A DNA stretch of 64,000 nucleotides. It comes from Apium graveolens (Eukaryota; Streptophyta; Magnoliopsida; Apiales; Apiaceae). The stretch is taken from the NCBI RefSeq assembly GCF_009905375.1, contig NC_133650.1, positions 142,739,296-142,803,295 on the forward strand. The letters are read 5' to 3'. Shown here piece after piece: positions 19,298 through 30,796 of this stretch. The first letter of the stretch is position 1; each line of letters begins with the position of its first letter. The position numbers and the translations under genes were made by a program. Below the pieces are notes generated by a model, which ran no database searches, was not told the DNA's origin, and saw only the letters and a list, made by a program, of their open reading frames with translations.

Positions 19298-21545
19298 CTA
19301 AGAGAACAGATGAGGATACCGGGAACGCATATCAGACTCTAACTCCCAAGTCGATTCTTCGACCTTAGGGTTCCTCTAAAGTACTTTCACTAGCTTTACT
19401 GACTTATTTCTAAGGCTCTTCTCTTGCCAGTCGAGTATTTAACCGGCTGCTCCACAAATGACAGGTCTGCCTGAATTTCTACAGGTTCATATTCTATTAT
19501 ATGGCTAGCGTCAGGATTATACTTCTTAAGCAACGACACATGGAACACATTATGCACATGCTTATACTGAGGTGGTAAGGCCAACTCGTAGGCCACCTTC
19601 CCTACTTGATTCAAAATTTCAAAAGGACCTATATATCTAGGTGCTAACTTCCCTTTTTGCCAATCTCATCAATCCTTTTCTAGGTGACACCTTCAAAAAA
19701 CAGCTTCGCCAATTTGGAACTGAATATCCTTACGCGCTGGATCTGCATACTTCCTCTGTCTATCTTGAGCAGCAAGCAACCTTTTCTGAATTAACTTGAC
19801 TGAATCATGCAACTGTTGTACCAATTCTGAGCCGAGAATTCTTCTTCCTCTCCTACTTCATCCCAACTTGTTGGTGATCTACATTTTCACCCGTACAAAG
19901 CTTCGTATGGTGGCATGCCGATACTGGAATGATAGCTGTTGTTGTAAGAGAATTCAATCAACGGCAAGTGATCGTCCCAGCTTCCTGCAAAATCGATTGC
20001 ACAACTGCGCAACATGTCTTCAATTGTTTGGATTGTCCTTTCGCTTTGTCCATCAGTCTGCGGGTGGTACGCCGTGCTCATATTCAATTTCATGCCAAGA
20101 CATTCCTGAAATTGCTTCCAGAATCTTGAGTTAAATCGGGGATCTCTTTCTGAAACTATTGATACGGGTACTCCATACCTCAGTACGATTTCGCGCACAT
20201 ATAGATGAACCAACTTGTCCAGTGACGACTTCTCGTTAATTGGAAGGAAATGCGCTGACTTCGTAAGGCGATCAACTATAACCCATATTGCGTCATGCCC
20301 GGATTTCGTTCGCGGTAGTCCTACTATAAAGTCAATAGCGATATTTTCCCATTTCCATACTGGAATCTTCAGGGGCTGAATTAATCCGCTCGGTCGTTGA
20401 TGTTCTGCCTTCACTTTCTGACAAGTATAACACTTCGCAACCCATTCTGCCTCGTCTCGCTTCATATTTGGCCACCAAAAGTTCTTCTTTAAGTCTCGAT
20501 ACATCTTGGTACTTCCCGGGTGGATTGAAAATTTCGAATTGTGGGCTTCATAGAGGATCTCATTCTTTAATTCAGGTACATGAGGAATCCATATTCTGGA
20601 AAAGAACCTTAGTATCCCTTGCTCATCCCTTTGAGTATTAATCTCCTCTCCAGATAACTAATTCTTCTCTTTCTCCATTACTTCCTTGACATTTCTTTAT
20701 CTTTTCCACTAGTGTTGGCTGAAAAGTCATTGCGCGACAAACTTCCTCAACTTTTCCACAATCACAAAGTTTCAGTTCAAATCTCTTGATTTCTTCAGAT
20801 AACTCCTTTGGTGTTGTCATCTTATTCAATCTCTCCTTCCTACTCAGAGCATCGGCCACAATATTCGCCTTTCCAGGATGGTAACTTATCGAACAGTCAT
20901 AGTCCTTGATCAATTCCAGCCATCTCCTCTGCCTCTATTGAGCTCTTTCTGAGTAAAAATGTACTTTAAACTCTTGTGATCCGTGTAGATTTCACACTTC
21001 TCTCCGTAGAGGTAATGTCTCCAAATCTTAAGTGCGAACACTATGGCGGCTAGTTCCAAGTCATGCGTCGGGTACTTTAACTCATGCGGTTTCAACTGTC
21101 TTGACGCATATGTGATCACTTGACTGTGTTGCATCAACACACAACCCAATCCCTTATGTGAAGAGTCGCTGAATATTTAAAGTTCCCTTGATCTTCTGGA
21201 AGTACTAACACGGAGCTGTTACCAATTTCTGCTTCAACTCTTGAAAGTTATCCTCACATTCTGCACTCCATTCAAACTTTTGATTCTTTCTGGTTAACTT
21301 GGTCAATGGCGTGGCGATTTTTAAAAAATCCTTGACAAACCTTCTGTAGTATCCTGCCAATCCTAGAAAACTTCGCACTTCCGTAGGAGTCTTTGGCCTC
21401 TCCCAACTCATAATTGCCTCAATCTTTGTCGGATCCACTTTAACTCCTTCATTTCCAATGACATGCCCCAAAAATTGAACTTCTTTTAACCAAAACTCAC
21501 ATTTGGTAAACTTGGCATACAACTTCTCCTTATCCTGAGAAGGTT
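19298..21545 (-). pseudogene. pol: Partial pol of Gypsy-2 (RT thumb to chromodomain, broken)
   Basis: From right to left on the minus strand: [20 protein letters not shown] and [13 protein letters not shown] (RT thumb, 21205-21545); RNase H with YASRQLK and [10 protein letters not shown] (20910-21149); [15 protein letters not shown] (20840-20890); integrase zinc finger with [17 protein letters not shown]; core with [12 protein letters not shown], a VSERDPRF block in which the usual Asp of SDRD is Glu, and [11 protein letters not shown] (19887-20504). The C-terminal GVHN-type block [13 protein letters not shown] follows (19396-19614), then chromodomain remains in shifted frames ending with a stop at 19298-19300. 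Stops and frameshifts occur at about 21200, 20915, 20640 and 19400. Dead copy; close in design to Gypsy-3. Confidence 0.88.
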
Positions 21546-22639
21546 GTTTCCATGACACCAACTGTTCTTGAACACTACATCAGGAAAGAGAAATCAGAAT
21601 GATCAGAACCTGAGAAGGCTGCAATGCTTAAGGATGTAAAAATCAGGAATATTCTGCACAATAATTTGAACAATAGGATGTCCAATAGGGTGATTGCATG
21701 CAAGACTGCCAGGGAGATATGGGATGCTTTGAAGACACAATGCCAATGTACAACTACAATAAAGAAGAATAGAAGAGTTGTTCTTGTGCAAGAGTATGAG
21801 CAGTTTGATGCCAAGGGTGGTGAGTCAACTACTAACATTTATGATAGATTCTTGACACTGCTAAATGATTTATCATTGGTTGGAAAAGAATATGACACGA
21901 AAGACTCAAACACTAAGTTTCTGAGAGCTCTTCCTAAAGAATGGGATACCCAAACCTCTATAATTATGCATCAATATGATCTTGATTTACTGACACTGGA
22001 TGAAGTCTTTGGAATGCTGAAAACCGATGACTTGGAGATTCAACAGAGGAAAAATAGGAAGGGTCGGAGATGAAGGATGTGGCTCTAAATACTGAAACTC
22101 ATAAAGGCGAGGAAAAGATGAGTGAAAGGTCAAGAAAAAGGAACAATATGGAAGAGTCAGATACTGATGAATCATCATATCTTGACACAGATACTGATGA
22201 GGATTCTGAGATTAAATTAGATGATCATCAAGTGGTTCAAATGGCTGTTATGCTTGTGAAAGGCTTTAGAAGGATGAGGTTTGCAAAACCATAAAGAAAG
22301 GTGGTTTTACAGAAAGTACTCTGGTGATGCCAAAGGCAAATTCAGAAAGAATGAGGGAGAGTTACACCAAGAGAAGGATGTTTTGATAAAGCTAAGGTGG
22401 ACTTGTTACAACTGCAATGAAAGGGGACATCTGACTACTGAGTGTCCCAGGTCAATTGGAAAGTCTTTGTTCACATTAAACTCCAAACAAAGACTGGATG
22501 GACACATCAGGAACTGACAATGATTATGAATGTTATGTACTCATGGAGAGGATGTGTTAGGAACTGATAAGGTACCTTTAGTTATTTTCCCTATTGATAC
22601 TGATAACATGTCTAAATTGAAAACTTTCTTATATCTTCT
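21546..22639 (+). pseudogene. gag: gag fragment of a different Copia family
   Basis: From about 21600 on: KDVKIRNILHNNLNNRMSNR, then ACKTAREIWDALKTQCQ, EYEQFDAK, IYDRFLTLLNDLSLVGKEYD, FLRALPKEWD, EVFGMLKTDDLE (ORF 21624-22073), an acidic stretch (DESSYLDTDTDEDSE, 22150-22220), and zinc knuckle CYNCNERGHLTTEC (about 22407-22448). This is the UBN2-type gag of plant Copia elements and differs from the Copia-1/2/3 gag. The frame is broken at about 22075 and 22290. The left boundary with Gypsy-2 is uncertain by about 20 bp. It was the target for Copia-3, which begins at 22640. From 22518 to 22639 nothing is recognisable. Confidence 0.8.
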
Positions 22640-22714
22640 TGTTAGGAATATGTTGTAGGCTTGATGATATTTTACCAAAACACCTTAGTAGATTTAATTA
22701 AGTGAATTTGTAGC
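22640..22714 (+). repeat. First 75 bp of the Copia-3 5' LTR
   Basis: TGTTAGGAATATGTTGTAGGCTTGATGAT... aligns with the start of the Copia-1 LTR (8079 onward: TGTTGTACATGTTGTGTACTTGATGAT...) through 'AGTGAA.T.TGTAGC', then is interrupted by Copia-2. It continues at 53916. Together the pieces make an LTR of about 1,003 bp. Confidence 0.85.
22710..22714. other. Target-site duplication GTAGC of Copia-2
   Basis: GTAGC here and GTAGC at 53916-53920 flank the two outer LTR ends of Copia-2 exactly, proving that 22715-53915 is one insertion event (with later nested insertions). Confidence 0.95.
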
Positions 22715-23756
22715 TGTTAGCTCCCTTAACAATGTAACAAGAATTACAGAAGGTGGGTTGAATGGAATTCTTGAAACTTTTTCTTGAATAAAAATGTTCT
22801 AACTCAAATATATATATAAGTGTGAATTGATTAGCAGAATGCGGAATAGTTGCTTGAAATGAATCAAAACACAAGTAATTAAAAACAAGAGTCTTTAAAA
22901 ACTTTCTGGTGGATTTGAATGATTCTACCAGAGATATATAATATATATCGAGAGAACTCTGTGTGCAAAAAGCTCACAGCTGCTTACAAAATGATAACAA
23001 CTAAGAACAAGAAAAATGCTAAGAATACAGCTTATAAATGTTTCTCTCTTGGTTGCTTAGTTTCTTAGTTACTATTCTATTGCTGCTTCTTGGTTTATAT
23101 ATCACCAAGATTACAAAGTAATAAGACAGGATAATAAAAACAAAAACTATCAAGGTCTAATACAATGCTACTTCATTACTCTATTCCAGCATCTTTGAAT
23201 ATCTTCATAATAGCATGGAAATGGCAATGCTTCTTTGTTCTCGAAGACCCAGTTGAATAGGCTACCATATTCCATTTGCATACACTCGACGCATGTGACT
23301 GTGTTGTCACTGTCAACAGATATTTGAATTCTTTATCCATCAGGTTTATGATCATCCGTCAAGTTATTGATCATCCGTCGGGTTGTTGATCATCCATCAA
23401 ATTCATTATTGTTTATCCGTCGGGTAGCAATCAGGCACTTGACTCCATTTCATTTATGCAGAATTACAAGACATCATCTATGTACATTTAATCACCTATT
23501 CTACATATTTAGTTAAAGTCAATCATGACTTAAGTACTACTACAGATTCTAAATAATGTGTATGCAGAAATATGCTACAGACTTATCGTTACATAAGCTA
23601 CTCACTCGATGGATAATAAGTCATCATCCGTCGGGACTAAAATGAGTTATCCGTCGGGACTATATCCTTATCCGTCGAGTGTTACATTTTCACTAAGTAA
23701 AATCTACCAAGGTGTTTTGTTCATGAAATCATCAAGTACACAACATATACACAACA
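22715..23756 (-). repeat. 3' LTR of Copia-2
   Basis: Plus-strand start TGTTAGCTCCC and end ATACACAACA. On the minus strand it starts TGTTGTGTATATG and ends GGGAGCTAACA. Box copies CATCCGTC(A/G) start near 23334, 23353, 23372, 23391 and 23414, at 19- and 23-bp steps, and more lie at about 23603-23680. Confidence 0.95.
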
Positions 23757-23770
23757 ATCTCCCCCAATTT
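23757..23770 (-). other. Polypurine tract of Copia-2
   Basis: Minus strand AAATTGGGGGAGAT abuts the 3' LTR start. Confidence 0.85.
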
Positions 23771-23941
23771 ATGTCTACTGGAATTGTTGCCATAAATTAA
23801 TAGATACTTGATGATAACAAAACACCCTAAAAATATAACTTTAAAAGACAGTAGATAATACTGAAAAGTGCTTCAATTAATAAAATGTTCAAAGTTTTTC
23901 TCACAGGTCATTTTCAAGATGCTTCTCTAGCCTGAGCAGAT

Positions 23942-26794
23942 TTATCTAGTTTCTTGAAGGTCTGGATCTCTTTCCAAACTTTCTGTTATTTTCTTTAATC
24001 TGATTTGGAGCTGCCTGTGGAATTCCAGTTCATCAGATTCTGAGAGATTTAGCTTTTCTTGCATTTCCAAGAGAGTCTCATTGCTAGAGATGCTCAATTG
24101 GTCTTCTAATCTGAAAAATCTTCTCACTTCCTTTGTCATCCATGAACTCTATCAGCCAGTAGGGCCTTAGATGCACTCTTCTCCCTGTGTAAGGGATGAT
24201 TAGAGTCTTTGGGTGTGCATCTTTAGCTCTAACACTCCTTAGTTCTTCAATCTTCTTCATTACCAATCTTCTTGCAGTAATATTGAACCCAAGTTCTTCT
24301 TGAAAGATGAATAAACCTTAATTAGTACAGCTTGGCTTTCTTGAAGGATCATGTGAAGTGGCCACTGAATCTCCTTTCCTCCCTTGTACTTGAACACTAA
24401 CCTTTCACGTAGGTTTCTGTATGCATCAATTCCTCTCACTTCATCTAGATCATCGAGATAGAGATTTAGGTCAGAAAACTCCTTGATGTCACACAAGTAC
24501 ATATAATCTCCTTTGTTGACTTTAGATTGAGCTTTGACTACAGATTTGGATTTGAGAGGTGACAACTTCACTTTCTTGACTGCTCTTGACTTTGTTCTTT
24601 TTGGCTTGCTGAGGATTGGTAAATTGAAATCAGGATTGTATGTTTTCCCATTCTATTGGCTCATCCTTAGGCACAATAGGTTCACCATGAATGTTCCTGT
24701 AAGGATCCACCACCTTGATATCTTCAAATACCACAGAGGGTTTTGATGCTTGAGTTGTAGTTGAAGTGGACTCCTTGGGAAACTGATTCTCCAATTCCTT
24801 ATCAATAATGTCCAGTTTCCTTTTGGTTCTTTTAGCCAATTCCTTGATCTTGGAGACTTCTCTGTTGTTCAACTTGCTTCTTTGGACCTTGAGATTCAAT
24901 GATTTCAGATGGCTGAGCAGGAATTTGTTGTGATGAATTTACAGCATGTAGCTTGGCCAAGATAACAAGTTGCTCTTTCTTTTGTTTAGCCCTTTTAGCA
25001 TCTAGAGTAGCTTGCTTCTTTTCTTGCTTCAATCTAGCCTTTTATTCTCTCTTTGCTTGAGCAAATTGAGGATGTCCAGCCACCACACAAATTTCTTTCC
25101 CATTCCTGAAAATTTTAGCAATTCTCTTTTTGGAAGCTGAATCAGCTGGATCTTTGTAGAAAGCAATTAACCTTGATAGAAGCTTCTTTTCATCAGGCTT
25201 AGGTGTCTCATACAAAGTATCCAAAGGGTTTTTCAATGATAATTTTAAATAATTTACCCTTAGTTTCAGAATTATTTCAGCCTTTGGATTTGATGCAGGA
25301 TGATTGTCCCCTTTCCAAATAGTCCATGCTCATCTCATTCACAGAAATTTGCTTGACTTGAGAGTGATGGATGGCTGGCTTTACTGGCTCCTTGACTAGT
25401 CCAAACTTCTTTTCTATATCCTCATCAATCTTCTCCCAGTTGATTGGCTTCAACTGCTTTATTTCAGCTGCTCTAATGTTGGCTGCTGCTTCATTTATTA
25501 GATCTATACTGTTTGTAACTGGTGGCTTTGAGATAGTAATTGAAGGCACAATCACTTTACTGATTTGAATTTGAAGCTTCTCCCCCTCACTTGGTCCTTT
25601 CTCCCCCTTTTTGTTATCATCAAGTTGAGCAGAGGAGGGGGTTTGAGCAATCACCAGTTTTTGAAGTAAATCTGTCTGTTGGGCTTGATGAAGATGAATG
25701 GCTGTTAAAGATGCTTCCATGGCTGACATTCTTGTATCCAATGCATCTATCTTGGTTGCAAGATCAAAATTTTTCCTTAATTGTCTCTTGATGTCAAGCA
25801 TTGTAGCTTCTGGAAGCTTAGAGTCCATTTTGTCTGAAATGGCCTTCTTCATCTCCTCAATATCACCCTTGATGGTGTTTACATCCCTAGCATGTTGGAA
25901 GCCTTGAATTTGTTGAAGTTGTAGAGAGGCTAGATGTGCCTGAAGGAGCTTCTTGGTGCTGGCATTTGAAGTGGTTTGAAGAGCAGTATTTGTCTGATTG
26001 ATTAGTTGGATCAGGGTTGTCTTGAAGTAGTGCTCATCACAGTGCTTTGAAAATGCCCATGATGGCATACCTGATCTTGAGCTGGTACCTACTTCTCCCC
26101 CTATGTCCATTGCTTCATATTCACTATCCCCACTTTTATCACCAAAGAAATCAGCTGAGCCACCAGTCTCATAATCCACATCACCAGCTGTAGAGGGCAA
26201 AGCTGTGATGGCATCCTTAGCTCTTATCATAGACTGTGTGGTATGCACCAGATTGAGCATCCTTTTTGCATTGTCATTGCCCTGTTCAGCTAGAAGTTGA
26301 TAAGCTGGAACAGGGTGAGTAAATGCCTCAGCATCAAGGGAGGTGGAATCTATAACAGCTTTAGGTTGCTGAGATAGTCCATCCCTGTCTGCATCCTGGA
26401 CATTCATTAACTCACTAGCAATGACATCCATCCTTATAGCTCCAGTACCTGTATTTCTCTCGTTTCTCTCTTTTGTTGCATCAGGGTCTCACCCTGGCTC
26501 CCCACCCTCACACCCTCACATTCAAAGGTGGGACTCCTCTCACTTTCTTTTGTCAATCCTAAAGAAATGGATTGCATAATTTCACTCATTTCCTCTCCTT
26601 TTTCCTGGGAGCAACCCAGACTCTCACTAAAAACACTCTTCTCTCTCAATCCTAATAGTGACTGTACAACCACTAATTCTTCTGCACTTAAAATAAATAA
26701 AGTTTGAAGCTTTGCAGAAATACTCGACGGATGAGTGATATCCATCGGGTGAGTGGTTTTGCTATCCGACGGATAACTGCTGTTAAGCTTATCC
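23942..26794 (-). pseudogene. Distal part of the Copia-2 third ORF (broken)
   Basis: The continuation, after Gypsy-3, of the ORF that starts at 42499. Best preserved is 25277-26431 (384 aa): Ala/Asp-rich start, then long heptad-like helices (residues about 130-270; e.g. DTRMSAMEASLTAIHLHQAQ), then 'NSIDLINEAAANIRAAE'. A Lys/Glu-rich coiled-coil segment follows (24832-25236, two frames), a basic stretch (about 24550-24620), and the globular end GGKEIQWPLHMIL (about 24350-24390), RRVHLRPYWLIEF (24140-24190), VRRFFRLEDQLSISSNE (24070-24130). The last two blocks resemble the C-terminus of long ORFs of unknown function often found behind pol in plant Copia elements (family knowledge). Many stops. 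Boxes occur at 26727-26799, some right at the Gypsy-3 insertion point. Confidence 0.7.
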
Positions 26795-26799
26795 GTCGG

Positions 26800-29700
26800 T
26801 GTAACACCCCCAGATCCGGGGTCGGGGATCCGGGTCGTCACGGTCTTTCTTTCCACAATATCACTTCACTTAATTAATAATAATAACCTTATGTTGTGAC
26901 CCCACACTAACACACACCACAACCCGTTATAGTCTCAGAGATGAAATAGAAATAAGTACAAGTCTTTGAATCCACAATTTAAAAGTTATTACAACCCAAA
27001 ATGATTACTTGATAAATTTACAGTTAATTGCCATTATCTGCCACAAGTTATAATTATACAGAATTGATTCTCAAAAGTAGATGGTCTGATCTACAATAGA
27101 TCTACCTCTGCAGCTATAGCAGCTACAACATCATCGGGAAGACGTGGGACGCTTCCCACGCGCTTGCGCTGGGTCTGCTGGAGTCTGGCCATCTTTCCTA
27201 ACTGTTGTTGTGTGATGAAGAAATAAAGCAAGAGTGAGCCTTACAGCTCGCAAGATAATACATAGTGATAACAATAATATAAGTATCTAAATGGATACTT
27301 ACTAAAATCTTTTACCAAGTGTAAGATATTTACTTACTAGATATAAGTAAAAATAAGGGATGAAGTTACCAAATACTTCACTATACTTATATCATTTATA
27401 AAGCTACTTGAACTACCACTGTTCAGAGTATAAAGAGTTTTCAACAGTTCATCACATAGATGAGACTACAAGACAAGATTTGAATAGATTAAATCTTTGA
27501 AATTTTATTAAAGGAAATGAAGTCATGATATACTTCATTAAGTTCTGATATATATATATATATATCCACATATACATCTTCTTTATACAATTTCCTGAAA
27601 ACCTCTGTCATGTAAAGTATGAACAGAATTGCAATATCCAATAAATTTGGAAAGGAAAAGAATTTGGCATAAACCAGATATCTTGCTGATCAGGCGAAGA
27701 TACCCATAAGTAACCTTTTCTACTAGTAGATGGACGAATTCCCCACTGGTCATCACCCTGGTCGTAATAGGACCTTATGCTGGACTGCCACTCAGCCACT
27801 TATGCATTTGATGGACTCCCACTGAGCCACTTACACTATCATGGACGCCCACTGAGCCCATGTTGCTTATGCCGACTCAATAGATGGACTTACTTCACGA
27901 ACGTTGGGTAAGTAATCAATTCATTTACCAAAACTGCAACCGTGTTGCGAATATAAAATACACCACAGAGCCGGATCCCTCAGGTTTTGAGCGAGTATTT
28001 AAATCCCCTTAAAAAGGAAGATCTTAAATATAAAAAATGAGTTTTGGGATCCGCTCTAACTTTTAAAAATCATTTTGAAGACTCGAAAACACTTTATAGA
28101 GTGTTTGGAGTAAAGCTGATTTAATGAAGTAAATCAGTACCCAGAATATTTAAAAAATGTCTGAATATTATTATTTAAATAATATTCTCATAAAGATAAT
28201 CCTTATAAAAATAATCGAAGTAGAAGTTTTAAAACTTATACTTGAAATGAGTATTAAATAACCAAAGATATACTTATATGAAAGTACTATCTTTATTTGA
28301 ATAATCGAAAATAAGTTTGATTATTTACACCTTATTATTTAATAAAATAAAGAATATATCTCAGCAAATAATCAGAGTCATAGATCCTCAAATGAATATT
28401 CAAAAATATTCATTAAATAATATAAACTGAGTCATAAGCCCTCGAATGAATATTCAAATAATATTCAGATAATAAAATAAAAGGAGTCATAAGTCCTCGA
28501 ATGAATATTCAAAATAATATTCATTTAATATAAAGGAGTCATACGCCTTCGAATAATATTCGAAATAATATTCAATAATAAAATAAAGTTAAAGTTATCG
28601 AATAAACCTTATTCGATTAATAGTTTTGAAAACTATGACCATATATATATATATATATAAGTATATATATATATTTATATCCATATATACAAAATCTACT
28701 CGGGATCATCGACTCCCGGTTTTAGAAAATATTTCCACCTTTGGGTCCCTATACTAAGGGTATATACAAATTACCGCTATCCTCTAGCATAGGTATTATC
28801 AACAATTATATATGGAAAGAATACGAAACAGGCATGCATATATGTATACCATAGCAGCATGCTTCAATATATAACAACATTTGCTAATTAACCAACATGC
28901 ATCTATCGCAAGATAATGCAAATACAAATACTCATCACCACAACAGTTATAACGGGTAGAAAACTTGCCTGAGCGACTTGGGGTGATAAAAGGCTCGGGA
29001 CGAGTCTGGTAACCTATAAACAACAAGTAAGTTGGAATTAAACCAAAGTCACTTGTAAATCTATTCTTTAACTAACTTAGACTCTAATGCTTGTTTTGCG
29101 CTTACTGATTTGCTTAAGTCACCCGGGTACCCTCGGCTCCACCATTTTTAATAATTTAACCTTTACGAGTTTTAAGGCGATTCCTTCGCGAGTGTCTTAC
29201 CAACTACCTAACACCCTTACCATAAATGTTTCATGCATTAATTAACCCTTTTTGGTCTTTAACCTATGTTTCAAACTAAGGCGAGGGAAAAAGTTTCATT
29301 CGTGAAACGCCGTTACTTGAAACGGTCGTTTCTCCTAAACCGTGCATCGGAATCGAACGAACTACATATCAAAACGAAGCTCATAACATTAGCTATCTAA
29401 ACATGGCAGAGGTCATAATCTAGCAGGGGGTTCTCGGGTCCTAATTCTATGCACAAAAACAGTCCAAAGAAAATCAGACGTTACGACGGCTATGTTTACG
29501 CGATTTCCAATATTTTAAACCATTCAAAACCCTCCCAATTCAACCTCCATCCAACATACAACCAACATCCATCCTTATCACATCATAACAACCCCAACCC
29601 ATTCAATTTTAACATTCATACTTATGCCTAAGCTTAACTTTAACCATACTTAAGTTCTTTTAATCAAAACCACAACATTTACCATTCCATTTCACTACCA

Positions 29701-30763
29701 TTTCAATTCCCAAACTCTAATCACAACAACAAGCTACAATATCATCCTACTAATCAAAATCATCTTATAATACATAGGAATCTAGGGTTTGGAGATGGTA
29801 TACCTTCCTTGAAGTGGTGGGAGGAGCTAGGAAGCCTTAAGAAGCTTTGAGAAGTCTTAGGAATGCTTGGATCTTCAAGGAAAACAAGAAAAACTTCAAG
29901 TTAAAAACTTGAAAACACTATTCATAGTCTTCTTCTTTGATTAAATGAAGAAGATGGAGAAGGAATTGATGGCTTAAACTCATGATATATCCCTAACTAA
30001 GCATGAAGATGATTAGGGAATTAACTCACCAATTTAGGAAGCTTGGATCTTTGATTTTGAATTTCTTGCTCTTTTAAATAGTAAAAAGCCGAGAGCTCTT
30101 CAAGAACAAGCCTTGGTTCTTTTTGATTTTGATGAAAAAATGATTTTTCTTGGCTTGGTTGATTTGTTTTTGTGTTTGATTTAGTCAATTACCTTGTTGC
30201 CCTTGAATTTGTGTGGTTAAAAAGCCACCACACCTCCTTCCTTCCCATGTCATGCTTGTGTCATCCTCATGATGTCATCCTCCCCTCCTTGTCCTCTTTC
30301 TATTGGTTGGATGACATCATCCCCACTAATCCCTTTGATTAACTTCCTAATTGTTTGCCTAATGACCGCTGATCTGTTATACGGTTCGCTTAACTTTCGT
30401 TTTCGTTTATCGTTTGAAGGATCATACCCGGGATCTTATTACTTAGGTTCCCTTAACCTTTCTCAATACATTATATTCCTTTTTATGATCCTCTATTATA
30501 ATCCTTTAATTTAAATACTTTTTATCCTGTTACCTTATACTCAATTATCTCCGTATCTAGTGGATTTCCGGGAAAAATCCAAGTGTTCGGAAATTGGATT
30601 CCGACGCTCTTTACATACACTTATATACCACATAGAGTACTAATAATATCCCAGAATATCCATAACAGAACCCCTACATAGTGTGGCATGAAAAGTTTTC
30701 TCATTCAGCTAAAACACTATTCACCAGGGTTACAAAAAGTTGAAAATTTTGGGGGTTATTATA
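26800..30763 (-). repeat. 3' LTR of Gypsy-3 (about 3,964 bp)
   Basis: Plus-strand start TGTAACACCCCCAG; its other end is GGTTATTATA next to the polypurine tract. Includes TA microsatellites (27547-27563, 28645-28675), a run of GAATGAATATTCAAA-type repeats (28390-28590) and the H3-like ORF at 27091-27192. The terminal dinucleotide next to the tract is TA rather than TG. Confidence 0.93.
27091..27192 (-). CDS. H3-tail-like small ORF in the Gypsy-3 3' LTR
   Basis: ATG at 27192. Begins MARLQQTQRKRVGSVPR; total 33 residues. The GC-rich codons stand out in an AT-rich LTR. Identical in protein to the copy in the other LTR; one base differs and is synonymous (CCA versus CCG for Pro). Being in the 3' LTR, this copy would lie downstream of the main transcript's coding part; the functional one would be 37133-37234. 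Confidence 0.55.
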   Translation of the reverse strand: MARLQQTQRKRVGSVPRLPDDVVAAIAAEVDLL

Positions 30764-30780
30764 GTCTCCCCTCCTTAAAA
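30764..30780 (-). other. Polypurine tract of Gypsy-3
   Basis: Minus strand TTTTAAGGAGGGGAGAC directly before the 3' LTR. Confidence 0.85.
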
Positions 30781-30796
30781 GGATTCCGTCCCGGAA

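Larger units (their letters stand above)
15295..21545 (-). mobile_element. Gypsy-2: chromovirus with ~4 kb LTR, 5' part missing
   Basis: A complete 3' LTR on the left (15295-19263), polypurine tract, and pol from RT thumb to chromodomain on the minus strand. It is inserted in the third ORF of Copia-1; the preceding five bases are TGTGG. The element is truncated near 21545, where an unrelated Copia gag fragment starts, so gag, the first part of RT and the 5' LTR are missing. Classical chromodomain plus a very long LTR points to the Tekay/Del branch (inference). Confidence 0.85.

Noticed and set aside
28640..28690. TA microsatellite as a possible satellite or origin
   Set aside because: A short dinucleotide run inside an LTR that differs in length between the two LTR copies; simple slippage.
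27608..29026. ORFs conserved between the two Gypsy-3 LTRs (27608-27799 and 37654-37845; 28799-29026 and 38855-39082)
   Set aside because: They are identical because the LTRs are near-identical copies; there is no synonymous bias or splice context, unlike the H3-like ORF.
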